Part shown: positions 4,566 through 5,699 of the stretch, piece after piece
How positions within the stretch are numbered: position 1 is the first letter of the stretch
How the letters are laid out: each line of letters opens with the position of its first letter
Assembly (NCBI GenBank): GCA_016932755.1
Contig: JAFGCE010000022.1
Span: 1-5,699, forward strand
Origin: Candidatus Woesearchaeota archaeon
GTDB taxonomy: Archaea > Nanobdellota > Nanobdellia > Woesearchaeales > JAGWAF01
Direction: 5' to 3'
DNA: 5,699 nt
Program-made: the position numbers and the translations under genes
Notes under the pieces: model-generated
The model's input: the letters and a program-made list of their open reading frames with translations, nothing else
Database searches by the model: none
What the model was told of the DNA's origin: nothing

Positions 4566-5699
4566 AAATAAAAGTTGACGGAAAGGAAATGGAAGTGGAG
4601 CCTGAAAAGACGCTTCTTGTCAGCCTCAGGGAAAAAGGGCTCAAGATTCCGTCAATATGCTACCAGGAAGGGCTTGAGCCTGAAGCAAGGTGCAGGCTCT
4701 GCCTTGTTGAGATTAAAGGAAAGCTTGTCACTTCATGCTCAACCTACCCCAAAGAAGGGATGGAAATAATAACAAAATCCGAAAAAGTCAAGAGAGCAAG
4801 GCTTGTGAATGCAGAGCTTCTTATGTCAGAGCATGCAAAGACATGCTATATACAAAACAAGGAGCACGAGCTCTGCAGGATAATTGAGGATTTGGGGCTG
4901 AAGAAAGTAAGGTTTGACCCTACAAAAAAATACAAGGTTGACCTTGGGGCTTCTGTTGTAAGGGATGACAACAAGTGCGTAAACTGCGGAAGATGCGTCG
5001 CTGTCTGCGCAAAGATACAGGCAACATATGCTATTGACTTTGCAGGAAGAGCGCATCACGAGCATGTAACCCCTTATTCTGAATACTGGCTTCCTGAAGT
5101 TGCGTGCACAAAGTGCGGGCAGTGCATTGCAGCCTGCCCTGTAGGCGCAATCTCCGAAAGGGAGCACCTGCAAGAGGTAATCAAAGTCCTGAAAGACAGG
5201 AAAAAGCATGTTGTTGTGCAGACAGCTCCTTCAATAAGGGCTGCGCTTGGAGAGGAATTCGGGATTGAGCCAGGCACGCTTGTCAAGGGAAAGATGGTTG
5301 CAGCTTTGAGAAGATGCGGTTTTGATAAAGTATTTGACACAAACCTGGGAGCGGACCTAACAATAATGGAAGAGGCTTCCGAGCTTTTGGAAAGGGTGAA
5401 GAAAGGCGGACCTTTCCCGATGATAACCACCTGCTGCCCTGCCTGGATTAAATTTATGGAGCATTTCCACCACAATCTTATAGACGGAAAAAACATGTCA
5501 ACATGCAAAAGCCCGCATGAAATGCTCGGCATGCTTTCAAAGACATATTATGCAAAAAAAACAGGGCTTAACAAAAAAGACATAATTGTTGTAAGCGTAA
5601 TGCCCTGCACTGCAAAGAAGTTTGAGTCAACAAGGCCTGAGCTGAAAAGCGGTGTTGACTATGTCCTCACAACAAGGGAGTCTGCTTTGCTGATAAAGC
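4562..5699 (+). CDS. hydA: [FeFe] hydrogenase catalytic subunit HydA (N-terminal 379 codons; runs off right edge)
   Basis: HydA interconverts protons plus electrons and H2 at the H-cluster. In order: a [2Fe-2S] ferredoxin domain (C33, C44, C47, C59); a degenerate His-Cys3 region (H91, C95, then Q98, H102, C105); two [4Fe-4S] sites, C139-x2-C142-x2-C145-x3-C149 and C182-x2-C185-x2-C188-x3-C192-P; then the H-domain from about 217. H-cluster motif 1 is TTCCPAW (289-295) and motif 2 is MPCTAKKFE (347-355). Motif 3, with the last cysteines, lies beyond the edge. Counting against CpI from Clostridium, C291, S313, E271, E274 and R278 match its proton path C299, S319, E279, E282 and R286; C292, C349 and K352 match C300, C355 and K358. 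H319 replaces CpI Q325. The N-terminal cluster domains plus the nuoE-nuoF context indicate an NAD(P)-linked trimeric enzyme. No Tat signal is present, so it is cytoplasmic. HydEFG maturases are not in the window. Confidence 0.96.
   Translation, partial: MKIKVDGKEMEVEPEKTLLVSLREKGLKIPSICYQEGLEPEARCRLCLVEIKGKLVTSCSTYPKEGMEIITKSEKVKRARLVNAELLMSEHAKTCYIQNKEHELCRIIEDLGLKKVRFDPTKKYKVDLGASVVRDDNKCVNCGRCVAVCAKIQATYAIDFAGRAHHEHVTPYSEYWLPEVACTKCGQCIAACPVGAISEREHLQEVIKVLKDRKKHVVVQTAPSIRAALGEEFGIEPGTLVKGKMVAALRRCGFDKVFDTNLGADLTIMEEASELLERVKKGGPFPMITTCCPAWIKFMEHFHHNLIDGKNMSTCKSPHEMLGMLSKTYYAKKTGLNKKDIIVVSVMPCTAKKFESTRPELKSGVDYVLTTRESALLIK

Noticed and set aside
4575..4769. 64-codon plus-strand frame at the start of hydA
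   Set aside because: It is out of frame with hydA, which has the [2Fe-2S] motif here and an ATGA overlap with nuoF. The product is an Arg/Lys-rich shadow.
5074..5532. 152-codon open frame on the minus strand
   Set aside because: It lies wholly antisense to HydA, whose ferredoxin and H-cluster motifs are unmistakable. Its translation is Ser/Pro-rich with no motif.
3008..5699. Complex I (NADH:quinone oxidoreductase) or formate dehydrogenase module as the identity of nuoE-nuoF
   Set aside because: The third gene is not NuoG or FdhA: it carries the TTCCPAW and MPCTAKKFE H-cluster motifs, so the module is a hydrogenase.
1..5699. tRNA/rRNA genes, CRISPR arrays, insertion sequences or attachment sites
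   Set aside because: Coding sequence fills almost the whole window. The gaps are too short for RNA genes, and I saw no regularly spaced repeats, transposase motifs or terminal inverted repeats.

Overview
The window looks like a piece of an archaeal genome, most plausibly a DPANN lineage such as Woesearchaeota/Pacearchaeota; that placement is inference. Most genes have an AT-rich TATA-like box, usually with a purine-rich BRE-like stretch before it, centred about 27-29 bp ahead of the start codon and without a convincing Shine-Dalgarno sequence. This is the pattern of archaeal leaderless transcripts. Genes are small and closely packed, Lys-rich, and use AGG/AGA and ATA heavily. The RNA methyltransferase has the archaeal short form.

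Layout. Bases 1-540 (minus strand) hold the N-terminal 180 codons of a multi-spanning membrane glycosyltransferase of the PMT/GT39 type, cut by the window edge. It diverges from a plus-strand NOP2/Sun RNA m5C methyltransferase (623-1573). A two-helix membrane microprotein (1600-1794) and a YkgJ-type Cys-cluster protein (GTG start, 1864-2349) follow. The YkgJ gene converges, with an 11-bp gap, on a minus-strand polytopic membrane protein (about 2361-2912). That gene diverges from the main attraction, a plus-strand operon from 3008 to the right edge.

The operon encodes a NuoE-like [2Fe-2S] subunit (3008-3439), a NuoF-like FMN/NAD(P)H flavoprotein (3441-4565) and HydA, the catalytic subunit of an [FeFe] hydrogenase (4562 to the edge). 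Spacing is +1 bp and then a 4-bp ATGA overlap, so the three genes are probably translationally coupled. Together they form a trimeric NAD(P)-linked [FeFe] hydrogenase of the HydABC/Hnd type. Electrons would pass between NAD(P)H at FMN in NuoF and protons/H2 at the H-cluster in HydA, through the iron-sulfur centres of all three subunits. This would suit a fermentative anaerobe that disposes of reducing equivalents as H2.

The visible HydA active site aligns well with the clostridial enzyme CpI: both proton-path glutamates, the arginine, the serine and the relay cysteine are present. Several features depart from the textbook complex. The site for the His-Cys3 [4Fe-4S] cluster lacks two of its cysteines. 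A Gln next to the H-cluster is replaced by His. NuoF is a short core without the N-terminal thioredoxin-like and C-terminal ferredoxin domains of bifurcating HydB, and it carries an extra cysteine group. The divergent membrane protein may belong functionally with the hydrogenase. No RNA genes, CRISPR arrays, insertion sequences or long repeats were seen. The only stretches without genes are short promoter or terminator gaps, each under 90 bp.
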